A stretch of DNA of 64,000 bases from Xanthomonas albilineans (GTDB lineage Bacteria; Pseudomonadota; Gammaproteobacteria; Xanthomonadales; Xanthomonadaceae): NCBI RefSeq assembly GCF_002939705.1, contig NZ_MDCB01000006.1:124898-188897 (forward strand), in the 5' to 3' direction. The translations under genes and the position numbers were made by a program. Positions 39,616-49,713 of this stretch are shown piece after piece. Under the pieces are notes generated by a model that had not been told where the DNA came from, ran no database searches, and saw only the letters and a program-made list of their open reading frames with translations. Positions within the stretch are counted from its first letter, which is position 1; every line of letters begins with the position of its first letter.

Positions 39616-40941
39616 TCAATCCGTCGCCATCACCGCTTCGATCTCCTCGGCGCTGCGCGGCAGTGCGTCGGTCAGCACGCGGTGACCATCATCGGTGATC
39701 AGCACGTCGTCCTCGGTGCGAATGCCGATGCCGCGCCACTTCGCACGCACGTCCTGATCGTCGGGGGCGACGTACAGCCCCGGCTCGATGGTGAACACCA
39801 TGCCCGGCTCCAGCAGGCGCGATGCCCCCGCCAGTTTGTAGTCGCCGACGTCGTGCACGTCCAGGCCAAGCCAATGCCCGGTCTTGTGCCGGTAGAAACG
39901 CCTGTAATCGCCGCTCGCCAGATTCTGCTGCAAGCTGCCCTTGAGCAAACCCAGCCGCAGCAAACCTTCGGTCAGCACCTGCACCGCAGCCAGGTGCCCA
40001 GCCTCGTATGCTACGCCCGGCCGCGCCTGCGCCAGCGCCGCCGCGTGGGCCGCACCGACCAGATCGTGCAGCGCGCGTTGTTCGGCGCTGAAGCGACCAT
40101 TGACCGGAAAGGTGCGGGTGATGTCGGCGGCATAGCCACGGTACTCGGCGCCCGCATCGATCAGCACCAGATCGCCGTCGCGCAGGCGCGCGGCATTGGC
40201 GTGGTAATGAAGCACACAGGCGTTACTGCCGCTGCCGACGATGCTCCCGTAGGCGGGACAGGCATCGCCTGCACGGAACGCGTGTTCGATCTCGGCCTGC
40301 AACTGGTATTCGTGCAGTCCGGGCCGCGCCACCCGCCACGCCGCGCGGTGCCCGGCCACGCTCAGGTCGGCAGCCACCTGCATCAGCGCGATCTCGTCGC
40401 GCGACTTGAACAGGCGCTGCTCGTGCAGCAGATGGCCCAGCTCCAGGAACTCATGCGGTAACTGCGCACCATGCCGCACCTGCTCGCGCACGCGCTTGAC
40501 CCAACCGATCAGCTTGAGATCGAAATCAACATCGCGGCCGAAGTGGTAGTAGACCCGCGAGCGGCCTTCCAGCAGGCCAGGCAGGATGTCGTCGAGATCC
40601 TCGATCGGGTAGGCATCGTCCATGCCATAGTCCTCCACTGCGCCTTCCTGGCCGGCACGCGGGCCGTCCCAAGCTTCGCGCTCGGGGTCACGCTCACGGC
40701 AGAACAGCAGCGCCTCGCCATGACGACGGCCGGGCACCAGCACCAGGATCGCCTCCGGCTCCGGAAACCCGCACAGGTACCAGAAATCCGAATCCTGGCG
40801 ATACGGATAATGGGTATCGTGACTGCGCACCCGCTCCGGCGCGCTCGGCAACACCAGGATGGCCTGCTCGCCCGCCATGTCCATCAGCCGTCGGCGCCGG
40901 CGCGCGTATTCGGCTGCGCCAATCCCGGTGAGCCGCTTCAT
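39616..40941 (-). CDS. pepP: Xaa-Pro aminopeptidase (M24B)
   Basis: A 441-aa aminopeptidase P that removes an N-terminal residue before proline. Ligands lie in DAGAEYRGYAADITRTF, HKTGHWLGLDVHDVGD, FTIEPGLYV and GIGIRTEDDVL. The N-terminal AMP_N domain starts near residue 5 and has PYRQDSDFWYLCGFPEPEA. Its start overlaps the ygfB stop (TGATG), giving a ygfB-pepP operon as in E. coli. Confidence 0.95.
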   Translation of the reverse strand: MKRLTGIGAAEYARRRRRLMDMAGEQAILVLPSAPERVRSHDTHYPYRQDSDFWYLCGFPEPEAILVLVPGRRHGEALLFCRERDPEREAWDGPRAGQEGAVEDYGMDDAYPIEDLDDILPGLLEGRSRVYYHFGRDVDFDLKLIGWVKRVREQVRHGAQLPHEFLELGHLLHEQRLFKSRDEIALMQVAADLSVAGHRAAWRVARPGLHEYQLQAEIEHAFRAGDACPAYGSIVGSGSNACVLHYHANAARLRDGDLVLIDAGAEYRGYAADITRTFPVNGRFSAEQRALHDLVGAAHAAALAQARPGVAYEAGHLAAVQVLTEGLLRLGLLKGSLQQNLASGDYRRFYRHKTGHWLGLDVHDVGDYKLAGASRLLEPGMVFTIEPGLYVAPDDQDVRAKWRGIGIRTEDDVLITDDGHRVLTDALPRSAEEIEAVMATD

Positions 40942-41486
40942 CAGTTCAAACGCTGCCGGTGACGCGGACCGAGCACGCAGTCGCTATGCAGCAGCAGCAC
41001 CGCCACCCGCAAGAATTCCTCGATTTCGGACAGCGCTTCTTCTTCCTCATCGCCACTGTCTATGTCCTCGCTACTGGTCTGCCCCAGCCGCGCCAAGTCC
41101 TGTAAGGCCTCCAGCCCTTCTTCGGACAGCGGCGGCTTGGCGCCTGCGGCAAGACCGAAACCGCCCAGGAAGCTACGACACCACTCGAACAGCGCATCGG
41201 CACGTTCGAGCAACGGCGCCCCAGGCTCGGCCAACACTAGGTCGAAACCGAAATCGCGGTCCTGCAACTGCGCCACGGTGGCCTCGCGCAGTTGGTCCAA
41301 GGCATCACCCCGGCGTGGCGTGGCAATGTCAGCATCGGCCAATACCGCCGCTGGCCAGGCGGGCAGATCGGCGCCGCCGCCCGCCAGCCAGCCGCACAGG
41401 GCACCGTGGAGCTCGGCCGCGGATGCGGCCAAACCCAGTTGTTGGCTGGCATTGACGATCTCGGCGGCAGTGGGAAGTTCGGTCAT
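40941..41486 (-). CDS. ygfB: UPF0149 (YgfB/YecA-type) protein
   Basis: A 181-aa helical protein of the UPF0149 family, normally found before pepP. Diagnostic parts are AAELHGALCGWLAGGG and ALFEWCRSFLGGFGL, plus an acidic stretch SSEDIDSGDEEEE. The start MTELPTAAEIV at 41486 is preferred over a longer frame. The molecular role is uncertain; in Pseudomonas YgfB affects beta-lactam response. Confidence 0.88.
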   Translation of the reverse strand: MTELPTAAEIVNASQQLGLAASAAELHGALCGWLAGGGADLPAWPAAVLADADIATPRRGDALDQLREATVAQLQDRDFGFDLVLAEPGAPLLERADALFEWCRSFLGGFGLAAGAKPPLSEEGLEALQDLARLGQTSSEDIDSGDEEEEALSEIEEFLRVAVLLLHSDCVLGPRHRQRLN

Positions 41487-41649
41487 GGATACAGGGCCTG
41501 TCGGGGGGCTTGCCACCGGCTCGGGAGGCCGACAGCGGACTGGATGACTGACCAGTGTAACAATCCGAACACACCTTGCTGCTTGTGGAGGCTTCCGGCA
41601 CATGCCTACACTCACCACACCCTTTCCTTGATAGATATCACGTCCCGCC

Positions 41650-43869
41650 ATGCCGTCAGAGCACCTCACTGCGGGAATCGCAAGCCATTTCGTCACCGAC
41701 TGGAGTTTGAACCGTCTGGTGATCGCGCTATCGCTGGCCATCGGCGGACTGACCGTGGCACTGCATGCACTGCTATACCGGCGGCGCATGCAGCAAAAGC
41801 TAAAGTGCTACGAAGAGCTGCAGCAGCACGAACATTACCTGAAGCTGGCGCTATGGGCTTCGGGCGAGCACTTCTGGGATTACGACCTACAGAATCGCAC
41901 GCTACGGCGGATGCGCGCGGACGATGCCAACCCGCATCTGCAGGACATCGCTCTGGTGATCCACGAGGACGATCCGCTGCGGATCCATCCCGACGACATC
42001 CAGCAGGCCAAACTCGCGCTCAGCGAGCATCTTGAGGGCTTGACCGCGATCTATCTGGCCGAATACCGGGTGGACCTGACCGGCGACGGCGTCTGGCGGT
42101 GGGCGCGGGTGCGTGGACGCGTGGTGGATTACGACGCGGTCGGCAATCCACGCCGGCTCGCCGGCACCGCGCGCGACATCACCTCGCACCGCCAAGCCGA
42201 CCTGGAGCGACGTATCGCCGCGGAAGTGCTCCGCAGTATGAGCGAAGCGGTGGCCGTGCTCGACGAGGAGCGGCGCTTCATCTCGGTGAATCCGGCCTTC
42301 ACCCGGATCACCGGCTACAGCGAACGCGAAGTACTGGGCCAGCCGATGACACTGATCGACCACGCGCCCAACGTCCCGCCACCCCCGATGCTCGATCAAG
42401 GACGCCACTGGCGCGGCGATGCCTGGAAGCGACGCAAGGACGGCCACGAGATCCTGTGCCACATGCGCCGCAACACCGTGGTCGATGCAGACGGTCGGCA
42501 AAGCTTCCAAGTGGTAGTGCTGGAAGACATCACCGAACAGAAGCGTGCCGAACAGGAACTTCGCTACCTGGCCAACTACGACACGCTGACCAGCCTGCCC
42601 AACCGCGCGCTGCTGTCCGAGCGGCTGGCCCGGGCGATCGTCCGGGCACGACGCCAGGCCGGCGCGGTCGCGGTGCTGTTCCTGGATCTGGATCGTTTCA
42701 AGGACATCAACGACTCGCAGGGCCACCCCGTCGGCGATCAGGTCCTACGCGCAGTCGCCGAACGCCTGCAACAGGCGGTAGGACCGCAGCACACGGTGGC
42801 GCGTCTGGCCGGCGACGAATTCACCGTGGTGGTGGAGGACATCGTCAGCCAAGACGAGGCCGAAAGCGTCGCCGCGCGAGTGCTGGCGGCGTTCGAGCCA
42901 CCACTACGTCTGGACGATCGCCGCGAGGTGGCGGTTTCCACGTCCATCGGCATTTCCCTGTTCCCGCAGCACGCGCTACTGCCCAGCGAACTGCTCAAGC
43001 ACGCCGATACGGCGATGTACCAGGCCAAGGCAGCCGGCCGCCGCAACGCCCAGGTGTACTCGGCCAGCATGGACGAGGCCACCCGCCATCGCGCGACACT
43101 GGCCAGCACCTTGCGCAAGATTCCGCTGGACCAGGAATTGAAACTGGTCTATCAGCCGCGCTACTCGTTGCGCGAACAGCGCGTAGTCAGCGTGGAAGCG
43201 TTGCTGCGCTGGCACAGTGCCGATTTCGGCCCCGTCTCGCCGAGCCAGTTCATTCCCCTGGCCGAAGAGACCGGGTTGATCCTGCAAATCGGCGAATGGG
43301 TCCTGCGCCAAGCCTGCAGCGCGCTGCGCGACTGGCGACAAATGGGCCTGACCGATCTGTGCATGTCGATCAACGTCTCGGCGATCCAGCTCGAACGCAG
43401 CAACCTGCCCGAATTGATGGCGCAGATTCTGGCCGAAACCGGCGTACCGGCAGCCAATGTCGAACTCGAACTGACCGAGAGCGTGGTGATGTCGCAGGTC
43501 GGCAAGAGCGCGGAAATCCTGCATGCCTGCCGGGAACTGGGCCTGACCCTGGCAATCGACGACTTCGGTACCGGCTATTCGTCGCTGGCTTATCTGAAAC
43601 GGCTGCCGATCAACACCCTGAAGATCGATCAGGCGTTTATCAGCGACCTGAGCCTGGACCCGGACGATGCCTCCATCACCAGCACCATTATCGCAATGGG
43701 ACACTCGCTGGACCTGAAGGTGGTCGCCGAGGGCGTCGAACAGCCCAGCCAGCTAATGTTCCTGCGCGAGCACGGCTGCGACGAAATCCAAGGCCACTTG
43801 GTGGCGCCCGCGCTAGAACCGGACGCCTGTCTCAAGCTGCTGCAACAACCGCTGCGGCTCCCCATCTGA
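41650..43869 (+). CDS. PAS-GGDEF-EAL cyclic-di-GMP signalling protein
   Basis: A 739-aa protein, one membrane helix at about residues 18-40, then two PAS-like regions (about 60-180 and 190-300), GGDEF (about 310-470) and EAL (480-735). The GGDEF active loop reads AGDEF, with Ala for the first Gly; such sites can be active or degenerate. The EAL half keeps EALLRW, NVSAIQLE, ELTESVVM, DDFGTGYSS and AEGVEQ, so phosphodiesterase activity is likely. QGHL replaces the usual QGYL/F. Single gene, divergent from ygfB. Confidence 0.92.
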   Translation: MPSEHLTAGIASHFVTDWSLNRLVIALSLAIGGLTVALHALLYRRRMQQKLKCYEELQQHEHYLKLALWASGEHFWDYDLQNRTLRRMRADDANPHLQDIALVIHEDDPLRIHPDDIQQAKLALSEHLEGLTAIYLAEYRVDLTGDGVWRWARVRGRVVDYDAVGNPRRLAGTARDITSHRQADLERRIAAEVLRSMSEAVAVLDEERRFISVNPAFTRITGYSEREVLGQPMTLIDHAPNVPPPPMLDQGRHWRGDAWKRRKDGHEILCHMRRNTVVDADGRQSFQVVVLEDITEQKRAEQELRYLANYDTLTSLPNRALLSERLARAIVRARRQAGAVAVLFLDLDRFKDINDSQGHPVGDQVLRAVAERLQQAVGPQHTVARLAGDEFTVVVEDIVSQDEAESVAARVLAAFEPPLRLDDRREVAVSTSIGISLFPQHALLPSELLKHADTAMYQAKAAGRRNAQVYSASMDEATRHRATLASTLRKIPLDQELKLVYQPRYSLREQRVVSVEALLRWHSADFGPVSPSQFIPLAEETGLILQIGEWVLRQACSALRDWRQMGLTDLCMSINVSAIQLERSNLPELMAQILAETGVPAANVELELTESVVMSQVGKSAEILHACRELGLTLAIDDFGTGYSSLAYLKRLPINTLKIDQAFISDLSLDPDDASITSTIIAMGHSLDLKVVAEGVEQPSQLMFLREHGCDEIQGHLVAPALEPDACLKLLQQPLRLPI

Positions 43870-43918
43870 GCGGCAGCCATCACACCGCCGCGCGATGTCT
43901 TGACCACCGCGCGAACGC

Positions 43919-44158
43919 ATGTCTATCGTGAGCGCCATGGACACACCCGACGCCCTCGCCGAACTTCGCGCACTCGCCACGCGCGTGGAAACGCTTGTGG
44001 AGCGTTGCCAGCGCCTCGCCGACGAAAACCGTAGCCTACGCCAACAGCAGGAGCAGCTGATCGGGGAGCGTTCGCAACTGCTGACCAAAAACGAACAGGC
44101 GCGCTCGCGCGTAGAAGCCATGATCGCCCGGCTGAAATCGCTGGAGCAGCACACGTGA
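43919..44158 (+). CDS. ZapB-like coiled-coil cell-division protein
   Basis: A 79-aa (or 73-aa from the Met at 43937) protein that is almost entirely coiled coil: LRALATRVETLVERCQRLAD then QQQEQLIGERSQLL. It sits directly before zapA, overlapping by GTGA, so it is probably a Z-ring factor of the TIGR02449 type. The family link is by context and composition. Confidence 0.75.
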   Translation: MSIVSAMDTPDALAELRALATRVETLVERCQRLADENRSLRQQQEQLIGERSQLLTKNEQARSRVEAMIARLKSLEQHT

Positions 44159-44448
44159 GCGAACCGGTCAGCGTCCGCATCCTCGACCGCGAATACACCG
44201 TTGGCGTCGAGGCCGGAGAGCGCGACAGTCTGCTGGCTGCCGCGCGCCTGCTCGAGACGAAAATGCGCGAGATACGCGGCAGCAACCGCATGGCGGCAGT
44301 GGACCGCGTCGCCGTCCTCGCCGCGCTGAATCTGGCGCATGAACTCCAGCAACTGCGCGACGAGCACGCCCAGCGCGAACACGAAATGACCCGCACGCTT
44401 GCCGATCTCAACCGGCGCCTGGATCGCGTGACCGATACAACGCGTTGA
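44155..44448 (+). CDS. zapA: Z-ring associated protein ZapA
   Basis: ZapA bundles FtsZ filaments. The 97-aa protein has VSVRILDREYTVGVEAGE at its start, LLAAARLLETKMREIR, and the C-terminal coiled coil after RVAVLAALNLAHEL. GTG start overlapping the upstream stop. It is followed by 6S RNA and 5-FCL, the conserved order zapA-ssrS-ygfA. Confidence 0.93.
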   Translation: MSEPVSVRILDREYTVGVEAGERDSLLAAARLLETKMREIRGSNRMAAVDRVAVLAALNLAHELQQLRDEHAQREHEMTRTLADLNRRLDRVTDTTR

Positions 44449-44529
44449 TTCGCTCATCGCGTCTCGATCATAAAGGTGAATTGCAACGCACCGTGCGACG
44501 GACGGACGCGCCAAGCACGGCGACAGCGC

Positions 44530-44535
44530 TATACT
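44530..44535 (+). promoter_or_regulatory. -10 box for 6S RNA
   Basis: TATACT lies 7 nt upstream of the predicted 6S start. No good -35 hexamer is visible at the correct distance. Confidence 0.5.
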
Positions 44536-44541
44536 ACCCCC

Positions 44542-44727
44542 GCGTTCTCTGCTGTGAACGACAGCGTGTGCAAACATTCGCCTTGTCCCTTAATGACGAC
44601 CACGGGGTGGCGACGGAATCGGGAGTGCAGGTCCGCCTCGTAGCGGGAAGCCCGAAGGTTCTCCAGCCATCCCACTTGAACCCCGGGTTCAAGGTCGTTT
44701 CGCACGCATCGTCACGGCGGAGAATGC
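44542..44727 (+). ncRNA. ssrS: 6S RNA
   Basis: 6S RNA binds sigma-70 RNA polymerase. The 5' segment 44542-44557 pairs with 44712-44727 over 16 bp, with three G-U pairs. TTCTCTGCTGTGA and TCACGGCGGAGAA form the closing stem, and the unpaired middle is about 150 nt. It lies between zapA and 5-FCL, where 6S genes are found in most gammaproteobacteria. The ends are predicted from pairing. Confidence 0.8.
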
Positions 44728-44742
44728 AATTCTTCCAGGAAC

Positions 44743-44770
44743 CGGCGCCGCAAGGCGCCGTTTCCTTTTC
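44743..44770 (+). terminator. Terminator after 6S RNA
   Basis: A perfect 7-bp stem CGGCGCC-GCAA-GGCGCCG followed by TTTCCTTTTC, starting 15 nt after the 6S 3' end. Confidence 0.75.
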
Positions 44771-45028
44771 TGCCGGTGCCGTTGCCCCCTGCCATCGCCA
44801 TCCCCACGTCGGCACGATCCACCTCCCGCACAGCGCGGCGGCGCTGGGATCTCCACCTCACGTGCGACCCGCACTGCGGCCACCAGCGTCACCGCTCCTG
44901 GCCGCCGACCGCACTGTCCGCCTTTGCCGCTGACGACCAATGCACCTCACTTCACCGTGCCTCCCACGCTCTAGGCAGCGTCCGCGCCGAACAGGACAAT
45001 AGGAGCGCCTTTACCCTACTGCCCACTC

Positions 45029-45622
45029 ATGCCTGCCGACGATCGCAAGCTCCTGCGTCAGCAACTGCGTGCGCGCCGCGGCGTGCTCCCCGCCGCCGCG
45101 CGCCTAGCCGCCGCCGACGCGCTGGCGCAACGCCTGCTCCAACTACCGTTCGCACCGCAGCACGGCTATGTCGCCGGCTACTGGGCGATGGACGGCGAGA
45201 TCGCCCTGCATCGCTGGCAACTGTCGCTGCCGGACACGGTGCAATACTGCCTGCCCGTCCTGCACGGCACCACACTGCGCTTCGCACCATGGCGTCCGGG
45301 GCAGCCACTGGTCGCCAACCGCTATGGCATTCCAGAACCCGATCTCGATGCGGCAGCGATGCTCGCACCCGAACAGATGGCGCTGGTGGTGACGCCATTG
45401 GTGGGTTTCGACCACGCCGGCCACCGCCTGGGCATGGGCGGCGGCTGGTATGATCGCAGCTTCGAATTCCGCCAACAGCAAGCGCCTCCGCCATGGCTGG
45501 TCGGGGCGGCCTTCGACGCCCAACAGGTCGCTGCGTTGCCGATCGCCGCCTGGGACGTAAGGTTGGACGCAGTCTGTACCGAATCCCTCACTCTCGTGAC
45601 CGCGCTCAATTCATCCGTATGA
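45029..45622 (+). CDS. ygfA: 5-formyltetrahydrofolate cyclo-ligase
   Basis: A 197-aa enzyme converting 5-formyl-THF to 5,10-methenyl-THF with ATP. Substrate-loop sequence MGGGWYDRSF and the preceding LVVTPLVGFDHAGHRLG match the family. The N-terminal basic KLLRQQLRARR is typical. It overlaps the EVE gene by 4 nt (ATGA). Confidence 0.93.
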   Translation: MPADDRKLLRQQLRARRGVLPAAARLAAADALAQRLLQLPFAPQHGYVAGYWAMDGEIALHRWQLSLPDTVQYCLPVLHGTTLRFAPWRPGQPLVANRYGIPEPDLDAAAMLAPEQMALVVTPLVGFDHAGHRLGMGGGWYDRSFEFRQQQAPPPWLVGAAFDAQQVAALPIAAWDVRLDAVCTESLTLVTALNSSV

Positions 45623-46089
45623 CTGCACGCACCCGCTATTGGTTGATGAAATCCGAACCGGATACCTTCTCGATCGACGACCTGCAGCGGGTCGTTACCG
45701 AACCCTGGAATGGCGTGCGCAACTACCAGGCGCGCAATTTCATGCGCGACGGCATGAAAGTCGGCGATGGCATCCTATTTTACCACTCCAACTGCAAGGT
45801 GCCCGGCATCGTCGGCGTGGCCACAGTGGCTAGCGATGCCTACCCCGACGCCACCCAGTTCGACCCCTCCTCGGACTACCACGATCCCAAGGCTACACCG
45901 GAGCAACCGCGCTGGTATCTGGTGGACGTGGCATTCGAGCGCAAGCTGACACGCACGATCGCCCTGGACGAGATCAAATCGCACGCCGATGCGCTCGGCG
46001 ATGGTTTTCCGCTGGTCGCGCGCGGCAACCGCCTGTCGGTCTTCCCGGTCAGTGCCGCGCAGTGGACCCTGCTGCTGTCGCTGGAGTGA
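45619..46089 (+). CDS. EVE-domain protein
   Basis: A 156-aa single EVE domain (PUA-like fold), which recognises modified bases. [12 protein letters not shown] at the N-terminus, [13 protein letters not shown] and [15 protein letters not shown] are diagnostic. Coupled to 5-FCL by ATGA. EVE proteins are linked to modified nucleic acid sensing; no restriction partner is adjacent. Confidence 0.9.
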   Translation: MTARTRYWLMKSEPDTFSIDDLQRVVTEPWNGVRNYQARNFMRDGMKVGDGILFYHSNCKVPGIVGVATVASDAYPDATQFDPSSDYHDPKATPEQPRWYLVDVAFERKLTRTIALDEIKSHADALGDGFPLVARGNRLSVFPVSAAQWTLLLSLE

Positions 46090-46139
46090 CGGCCTGCGCA
46101 GCACGCGCCCTACCCCATCCCGTCCCCGGAACCGCCCCT

Positions 46140-46787
46140 ATGTCTGAAGCAAAACGCCTTGCCGCCGAAAAAGCCATCGAGTACGTCGAGGACGGCATGA
46201 TCGTCGGCGTCGGCACCGGCTCCACCGTCGCCTACTTCATCGATGCGCTCGGCCGCATCGGTCATCGCCTCAAGGGCGCGGTATCCAGCTCCGAACACAG
46301 CACCGCGCGCCTGCGCCAGCACGGCATCGACGTGCTGGAACTGAACCACACCGGCACCCTGTCGCTGTACGTGGATGGCGCCGACGAATGCGACCCGAAC
46401 AAGTGCCTGATCAAAGGCGGCGGCGCCGCACTGACCCGAGAGAAGATCATCGCCGAGGCGAGCGAGCGCTTCATCTGCATCGTCGACCCCAGCAAACAGG
46501 TACAGACCCTGGGCGCATTCCCGCTGCCAATCGAAGTGATCCCGATGGCGCGCAGCCTGGTCGCCCGTGAAATCCTGGCGCGCAGCGGCGGCCAGCCAGT
46601 CTGGCGCGATGGCGTGATCACCGACAACGGCAACGTGATATTGGACGTACATCACCTCTCGATCAGCGATCCGCTCACGCTGGAGCGCGAGTTGAATCAG
46701 ATCCCCGGCGTGGTCTGCGTCGGCCTGTTTGCGCACCGCCGCGCCGATGTGGTGATCGTGGGCGGCGAGCCGCCGCGGGTGTTTTGA
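46140..46787 (+). CDS. rpiA: Ribose-5-phosphate isomerase A
   Basis: It interconverts ribose 5-phosphate and ribulose 5-phosphate. [23 protein letters not shown] and [12 protein letters not shown] are the active-site blocks. The 215-aa length from ATG at 46140 is normal. It follows the EVE gene by 50 nt. Confidence 0.96.
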   Translation: MSEAKRLAAEKAIEYVEDGMIVGVGTGSTVAYFIDALGRIGHRLKGAVSSSEHSTARLRQHGIDVLELNHTGTLSLYVDGADECDPNKCLIKGGGAALTREKIIAEASERFICIVDPSKQVQTLGAFPLPIEVIPMARSLVAREILARSGGQPVWRDGVITDNGNVILDVHHLSISDPLTLERELNQIPGVVCVGLFAHRRADVVIVGGEPPRVF

Positions 46788-46992
46788 TTCGGGATCGGGA
46801 AATGGTTTCCGGCGCCGCGACGCGTTGGACGCCTTGGCGGTCGCGCATCGCGGCCAAGATCGCTCCTACGATAGAAAAAAGTGCCCGCATTGGCTGCACA
46901 TCGTGCCACGCTGCCAATCCAGTCAGGCGCTTGACTCCCCGCGCACGATGCAACAAGGTGCTCGTTCTCCTCCTCGCCCATGTTGCAACGCC

Positions 46993-47442
46993 ATGTCCCT
47001 GTCCCGAGCCTTTTGCGTTCTTTTCTTTGTTGCGCTCAGCGGCTGCGCCAGCGCCGGCGACCACTGGGTGGAACTGGGCGGGCACCGCTATCAAGTCGAG
47101 TTGGCCCAGGACGACGCCACCCGTGCACGCGGACTGATGTTTCGCGACCAAATGGCGGCCGACCACGGCATGCTATTCATCCACAAACGCGAGGAACCCC
47201 AGGCCTATTGGATGAAGAACACCAAGATCCCGCTGGACATCCTCTACTTCGACACCCAGCGCAAGCTGGTGGCGCAACAGCGCGATGTGCCACCGTGCTC
47301 GGCGGGCAACGCCTGCCCCCCATATCCGAGCAATGCGCCGGCGCGCTACGTGCTCGAACTCAACGCCGGTCAGGCCGAGCAACTCAAATTGCAAAACGGC
47401 ACCGAACTGCGCTTCGGCCCAGGCATTGCGCAGGCCCATTGA
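46993..47442 (+). CDS. DUF192 lipoprotein
   Basis: A 149-aa exported protein. The lipobox-like LSGCASAG puts a lipidated Cys near residue 18. The DUF192 core has RARGLMFRDQMAADHGMLF and YWMKNTKIPLDILYF. Start MSLSRAFCV at 46993 gives a proper signal. DUF192 function is unknown. About 205 nt separate it from rpiA. Confidence 0.85.
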   Translation: MSLSRAFCVLFFVALSGCASAGDHWVELGGHRYQVELAQDDATRARGLMFRDQMAADHGMLFIHKREEPQAYWMKNTKIPLDILYFDTQRKLVAQQRDVPPCSAGNACPPYPSNAPARYVLELNAGQAEQLKLQNGTELRFGPGIAQAH

Positions 47443-47548
47443 CTCCCCAAGGGGCCGTCCTCGCGCCACGGTCGTGGCGCTGAACCCGACATCGCTGTCA
47501 GGAACCGCCGGACTTGATCGGACTGCGTTTTGCCGCCAGTCTTCGAGC

Positions 47549-48394
47549 ATGTCCGACGCACTGACATTGCCAAGCTGGAATACCCTGTCCACCCTGGACG
47601 ACGATGCGCTGCCATTGCTCGCAACCGCGCTGCTGATCGCACGCGACGAATATCCGGAGCTGGATGCGGCCCACTACGACACGCTGGCGCAAAGCCATGC
47701 CGACCATCTGCGGCACGAAGTGGCGCTGATCCAACCATGGCCGCTGAAAATGGCGGCGATCAATCGCCATCTGTTCGAAGAGCTTGGCTATAGCGGCAAT
47801 CACGACGAATACTACGACCCGCGCAACAGCTACATGAACCAAGTGTTCGAGCGCCGCCTAGGCAACCCGATCTCGCTGGCGCTCGTGCAGATGGAAGTGG
47901 CCCGGCGACTGGGTATCCCGCTGGATGGCGTCTCCTTCCCTGGACATTTTCTGGTGCGCCTGCCGGTGGACGACGGCCTGCTGGTCATGGACCCGTTCAA
48001 CGGCGGCCGCCCGCTGGCGGTGGAAGAACTACGCGAACGCGTACGACCACACCTGGGCGGAGAAAACCCGGACGACCGTGCGCTGCTACAGATCTTGGAT
48101 CCGGCTCCGCACCGCGCGATCCTCACCCGGGTGCTGCGCAACCTGCACGGCGTCTATGCCGAACGCGAGGAATGGGACCGTGCGGCACGCAGCGCCGACC
48201 GGGTACTCAAACTAATGCCAGACCAGTCGGAAGCCCTGCGCGACCGCGGTCTGGCCTATCTGGAAATGGATTATGTGCTCGGCGCCCGCCACGATTTGAG
48301 CCGCTATCTGCAGCTGAATCCGGAAGCACACGACGTGCTGCCAATCCGCGAACACTTGGTGGAACTGAGCGCACGCGCACAACGGATGCATTGA
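47549..48394 (+). CDS. SirB1-family transglutaminase-like/TPR protein
   Basis: A 281-aa protein. The N-terminal transglutaminase-like SirB1 core has YYDPRNSYMNQVFERRLGNP and GVSFPGHFLVR. The C-terminal part has a TPR-like unit (DRAARSADRVLKLMPDQSEALRDRG). Members are poorly characterised. It sits alone after the DUF192 gene. Confidence 0.85.
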   Translation: MSDALTLPSWNTLSTLDDDALPLLATALLIARDEYPELDAAHYDTLAQSHADHLRHEVALIQPWPLKMAAINRHLFEELGYSGNHDEYYDPRNSYMNQVFERRLGNPISLALVQMEVARRLGIPLDGVSFPGHFLVRLPVDDGLLVMDPFNGGRPLAVEELRERVRPHLGGENPDDRALLQILDPAPHRAILTRVLRNLHGVYAEREEWDRAARSADRVLKLMPDQSEALRDRGLAYLEMDYVLGARHDLSRYLQLNPEAHDVLPIREHLVELSARAQRMH

Positions 48395-48613
48395 CGCGCA
48401 GCGCCAGGGTCGTTGCAAAAGCGCACCATGCGCTTAAAAGACGGTCGCCCTGTCGGGATGCGGCCACCCAGGGCTTGCAAGCATTCGTGCGCTGCGCGAT
48501 GCCAGGACGGCCTCCGTCACGACACGGCGAAGGGTGAAGCCGCGCAGCGAAAGCCGCTCGTGCAGCATCCCCACGAAGCCGCGCACTGGCGGAAACCCAC
48601 CAATCCCAACCGC

Positions 48614-48805
48614 TTACTCGATCGTCACCATCTCGAAATCGTCCTTGGTGACGCCGCAATCGGGGCAGGTCCAGGTGTCGGGCACATCTTCCCAGCGCGT
48701 CCCAGGCGCGATGCCCTCCTCCGGCAAGCCGTCGGCCTCGTTGTAAATGAAGCCGCAGACGACGCACATCCAGGCGCGGTAGATGGTGGCAGTGGCATCG
48801 CTCAT
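48614..48805 (-). CDS. Rubredoxin
   Basis: A 63-aa iron protein with the two CxxC knuckles, CVVCGFIY and TCPDCG. It carries single electrons to oxygenases or reductases. It ends about 220 nt from the SirB1 gene (convergent) and diverges from thiE. Confidence 0.95.
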   Translation of the reverse strand: MSDATATIYRAWMCVVCGFIYNEADGLPEEGIAPGTRWEDVPDTWTCPDCGVTKDDFEMVTIE

Positions 48806-48882
48806 TGGATAATCGCAGGTCTACGGCTGGGGAGAGCAGCATTGTCCCATCGCCGCCGACGTACCGAAAGGCTTGGCCCTCC

Positions 48883-49506
48883 ATGAACGCATCCACCACG
48901 CCTCGCGGCGTGTACCTCATCACCCCGGACGAGACCGATGGCACACGCCTGCTGGAACGGGTGGCACCATTGCTGGAACAGGGTGTGACCTGGCTGCAAT
49001 ACCGCAACAAGCACGCCGATGCGGCGCAGCGACTGGCCCAGGCCAGCGCGTTACACGCCATGTGCCTGCGGGCCGGGGTACCGCTGATCGTCAACGACGA
49101 CGTGACACTGGCACAGACGATCGGCGCCGCCGGCGTGCATCTGGGCGAGGACGACGGCGACCTGAGTCGCGCCCGCGCCACGCTCGGACCACACGCGCTG
49201 ATCGGCGCCTCTTGCTACGACGATCTGCAGCGCGCCCGCGCCGCCGCCATGGCCGGCGCCAGCTATGTCGCGTTCGGCGCGTTCTTTCCCAGCCGCAGCA
49301 AGGTCGCCACACGCCGCGCCGATCCTGGCCTGCTGCGCGACGCCGCAGCGCTGCGACTGCCGCGCGTAGCGATCGGCGGCCTGACCCCGGACAACGCACG
49401 CGCCGTGGTCGCCGCCGGCGCCGACCTGCTGGCGGTGATCAGCGGCGTGTTCGATGCCGACAACCCACGCGCCGCGCTGGCCGCCTATCGCGCCTGTTTC
49501 GCCTGA
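48883..49506 (+). CDS. thiE: Thiamine-phosphate synthase
   Basis: It condenses HMP-PP and thiazole phosphate to thiamine phosphate. The 207-aa protein has [32 protein letters not shown] and [13 protein letters not shown], then IGGLTPDNA. No other thi gene is adjacent in the window. Start [11 protein letters not shown]. Confidence 0.94.
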   Translation: MNASTTPRGVYLITPDETDGTRLLERVAPLLEQGVTWLQYRNKHADAAQRLAQASALHAMCLRAGVPLIVNDDVTLAQTIGAAGVHLGEDDGDLSRARATLGPHALIGASCYDDLQRARAAAMAGASYVAFGAFFPSRSKVATRRADPGLLRDAAALRLPRVAIGGLTPDNARAVVAAGADLLAVISGVFDADNPRAALAAYRACFA

Positions 49507-49713
49507 TGCGCTGGCTGGGCCTGCGCGGCGTCCACGCGTCACTGCGTGGCCCATGCCCATGCATGCGACCAACATCAACGCCGCGTGCGCGGCATGACGA
49601 CAGCGCATCCACCACCAACACGCATGGTGGTTCCCCACCATAGCCGCGACAATAACTGCACATGCCCCATGCGCCAGACGCCCGCCCGCTCAACCCGCCG
49701 AGGATTTCCGCCC

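Noticed and set aside
48395..48613. Small RNA or gene between the SirB1 gene and rubredoxin
   Set aside because: Only weak short hairpins and no conserved feature that I can support.
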